From Diphasiastrum complanatum (taxonomy: Eukaryota > Streptophyta > Lycopodiopsida > Lycopodiales > Lycopodiaceae), in NCBI GenBank assembly GCA_029204225.1, contig CM055109.1:4424299-4488298 (forward strand): 64,000 bases of DNA, written 5' to 3'. Positions 63,307 to 64,000 of this stretch are shown piece after piece (positions within the stretch are counted from its first letter, which is position 1; the number at the start of each line of letters is the position of its first letter). The notes beneath the pieces were generated by a model that worked only from the letters and a program-made list of their open reading frames with translations, was not told the origin of the DNA and did no database searches. A program made the translations under genes and the position numbers.

Positions 63307-63644
63307 TCAATTTGGAACTATGTAAAGATAGATATGTGCATCTAAAGTTACCCATAAACATCTAGAAATAGCAGCAAATTCAACTATCATCATTGAAATT
63401 GATTTTATTGGCCATTGAAATTCTTTAAACAAGTTTGTATTCCACCAAATTAAGCAAATTGACTTTTTGTTGTTGGAAAAAAATGCATCCACCAATGTCT
63501 ATCAAACTCATCAAAAAATTGGTATGCTGCTTGAACAATTGTTTCCAAGATGTTTAATGTTATAAATGGATCAACCAAAAGATATTCTTTTTGAGCTTTC
63601 TCCTCTTCCAAGATGGACATGCTTAACTTGAGTACAAGGTGCAC
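63307..63644 (-). other. Unidentified protein-like relic
   Basis: Minus strand: MHLVLKLSMSILEEEKAQKE, then YLLVDPFITLNILETIVQAA and a Trp-rich segment to about 63450. A shifted frame continues to 63307. Composition looks like an old coding sequence, but I do not recognise the family. It could be a transposase or host gene relic. Confidence 0.25.
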
Positions 63645-63780
63645 TCTATATTTAACAAATTCCTTTACAATGTAACCATGCTACATAACACATTTGGCTT
63701 AGGAGTGTACGACTCCTCAATAACACTTTGTAGTATTGATAAATACTTTGCATCTAACCTTTCTAGCAGCTATGTTAGAA

Positions 63781-63836
63781 GATTCTGGTGAAGATTCTTC
63801 TAATGGATGATTCTGGTAAAGATTCTTCTAACGGAT
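63781..63836. repeat. Two 28-bp tandem units
   Basis: GATTCTGGTGAAGATTCTTC at 63781 is repeated with one change at 63809. The remaining sequence to 64000 shows no recognised exon or element. Confidence 0.7.
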
Positions 63837-64000
63837 TACAGGATGTTCGTGTGAGCTATGAGGGGACTGTATCATTCAATTCGAATATGGAGGAATCAAG
63901 ACTCAGAAAGGACTTGTGGTCTCATGCTAATTAGGTTGTGTGTCTTGTATTTTTCTCGCAAGGATCCCTTTCAAGTCCATAATTATGGTGGTGCAAGAAT

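Overview
This window is nuclear DNA of a land plant with large, repeat-filled introns. The evidence is a multi-exon plant lysine-ketoglutarate reductase/saccharopine dehydrogenase (LKR/SDH) gene, plant-type Ty1/copia and Ty3/gypsy elements primed by initiator tRNA-Met, and many LINE copies. The species cannot be told from the sequence. The intron size and element load would suit a fern, lycophyte, gymnosperm or other large-genome plant (inference).

Layout. 1-4415: tail of a non-chromovirus gypsy element (integrase plus a downstream extra ORF), then a copia RNase H stub. 4420-6930: no gene; a strong 125-bp foldback and a short direct repeat. 6932-9650: decayed copia element on the + strand with its 3' polypurine tract and LTR start. 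10690-13383: copia gag-protease-integrase on the - strand. 13862-17960: further copia pieces, including an inverted duplication of one gag segment and a primer-binding site with LTR. 18563-20275: a MITE-like foldback, a SINE-like tRNA-derived head and a tandem-repeat block. From 21836 the host gene LKR/SDH runs on the + strand. Seven coding exons (21836-57296, 313 codons, frame intact, all GT-AG) encode the first two thirds or so of the LKR domain; the rest lies beyond the right edge.

Intron 5 of LKR/SDH is 30,011 bp and holds a layered set of insertions: LINE copies, all on the - strand; a 10.6-kb chromovirus (28137-38778, target duplication TTATG/TCATG) that itself contains a copia element (29877-35260); and two related gypsy elements in opposite orientation (39364-45424, target duplication CCAAA; 49860-56391, target duplication GGTAT), both inserted into LINE sequence. 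Intron 7 holds a second LINE array (59785-63240).

The most interesting material is in the LINEs. (a) Copies are bounded by (TC)n on both their 3' and 5' sides. (b) Their 3' ends share a 5-bp stem with a 4-nt loop, and the stem sequence co-varies between copies. (c) The C-terminal part of ORF2 in four diverged copies carries a near-perfect PCNA-interaction (PIP) box. Together these describe a plant LINE lineage with an apparent (TC)n-microsatellite association, a structured 3' recognition element and a predicted PCNA contact. All retroelement genes here are broken. Most nonsense codons that can be checked against a relative are C-to-T changes (CAG to TAG).
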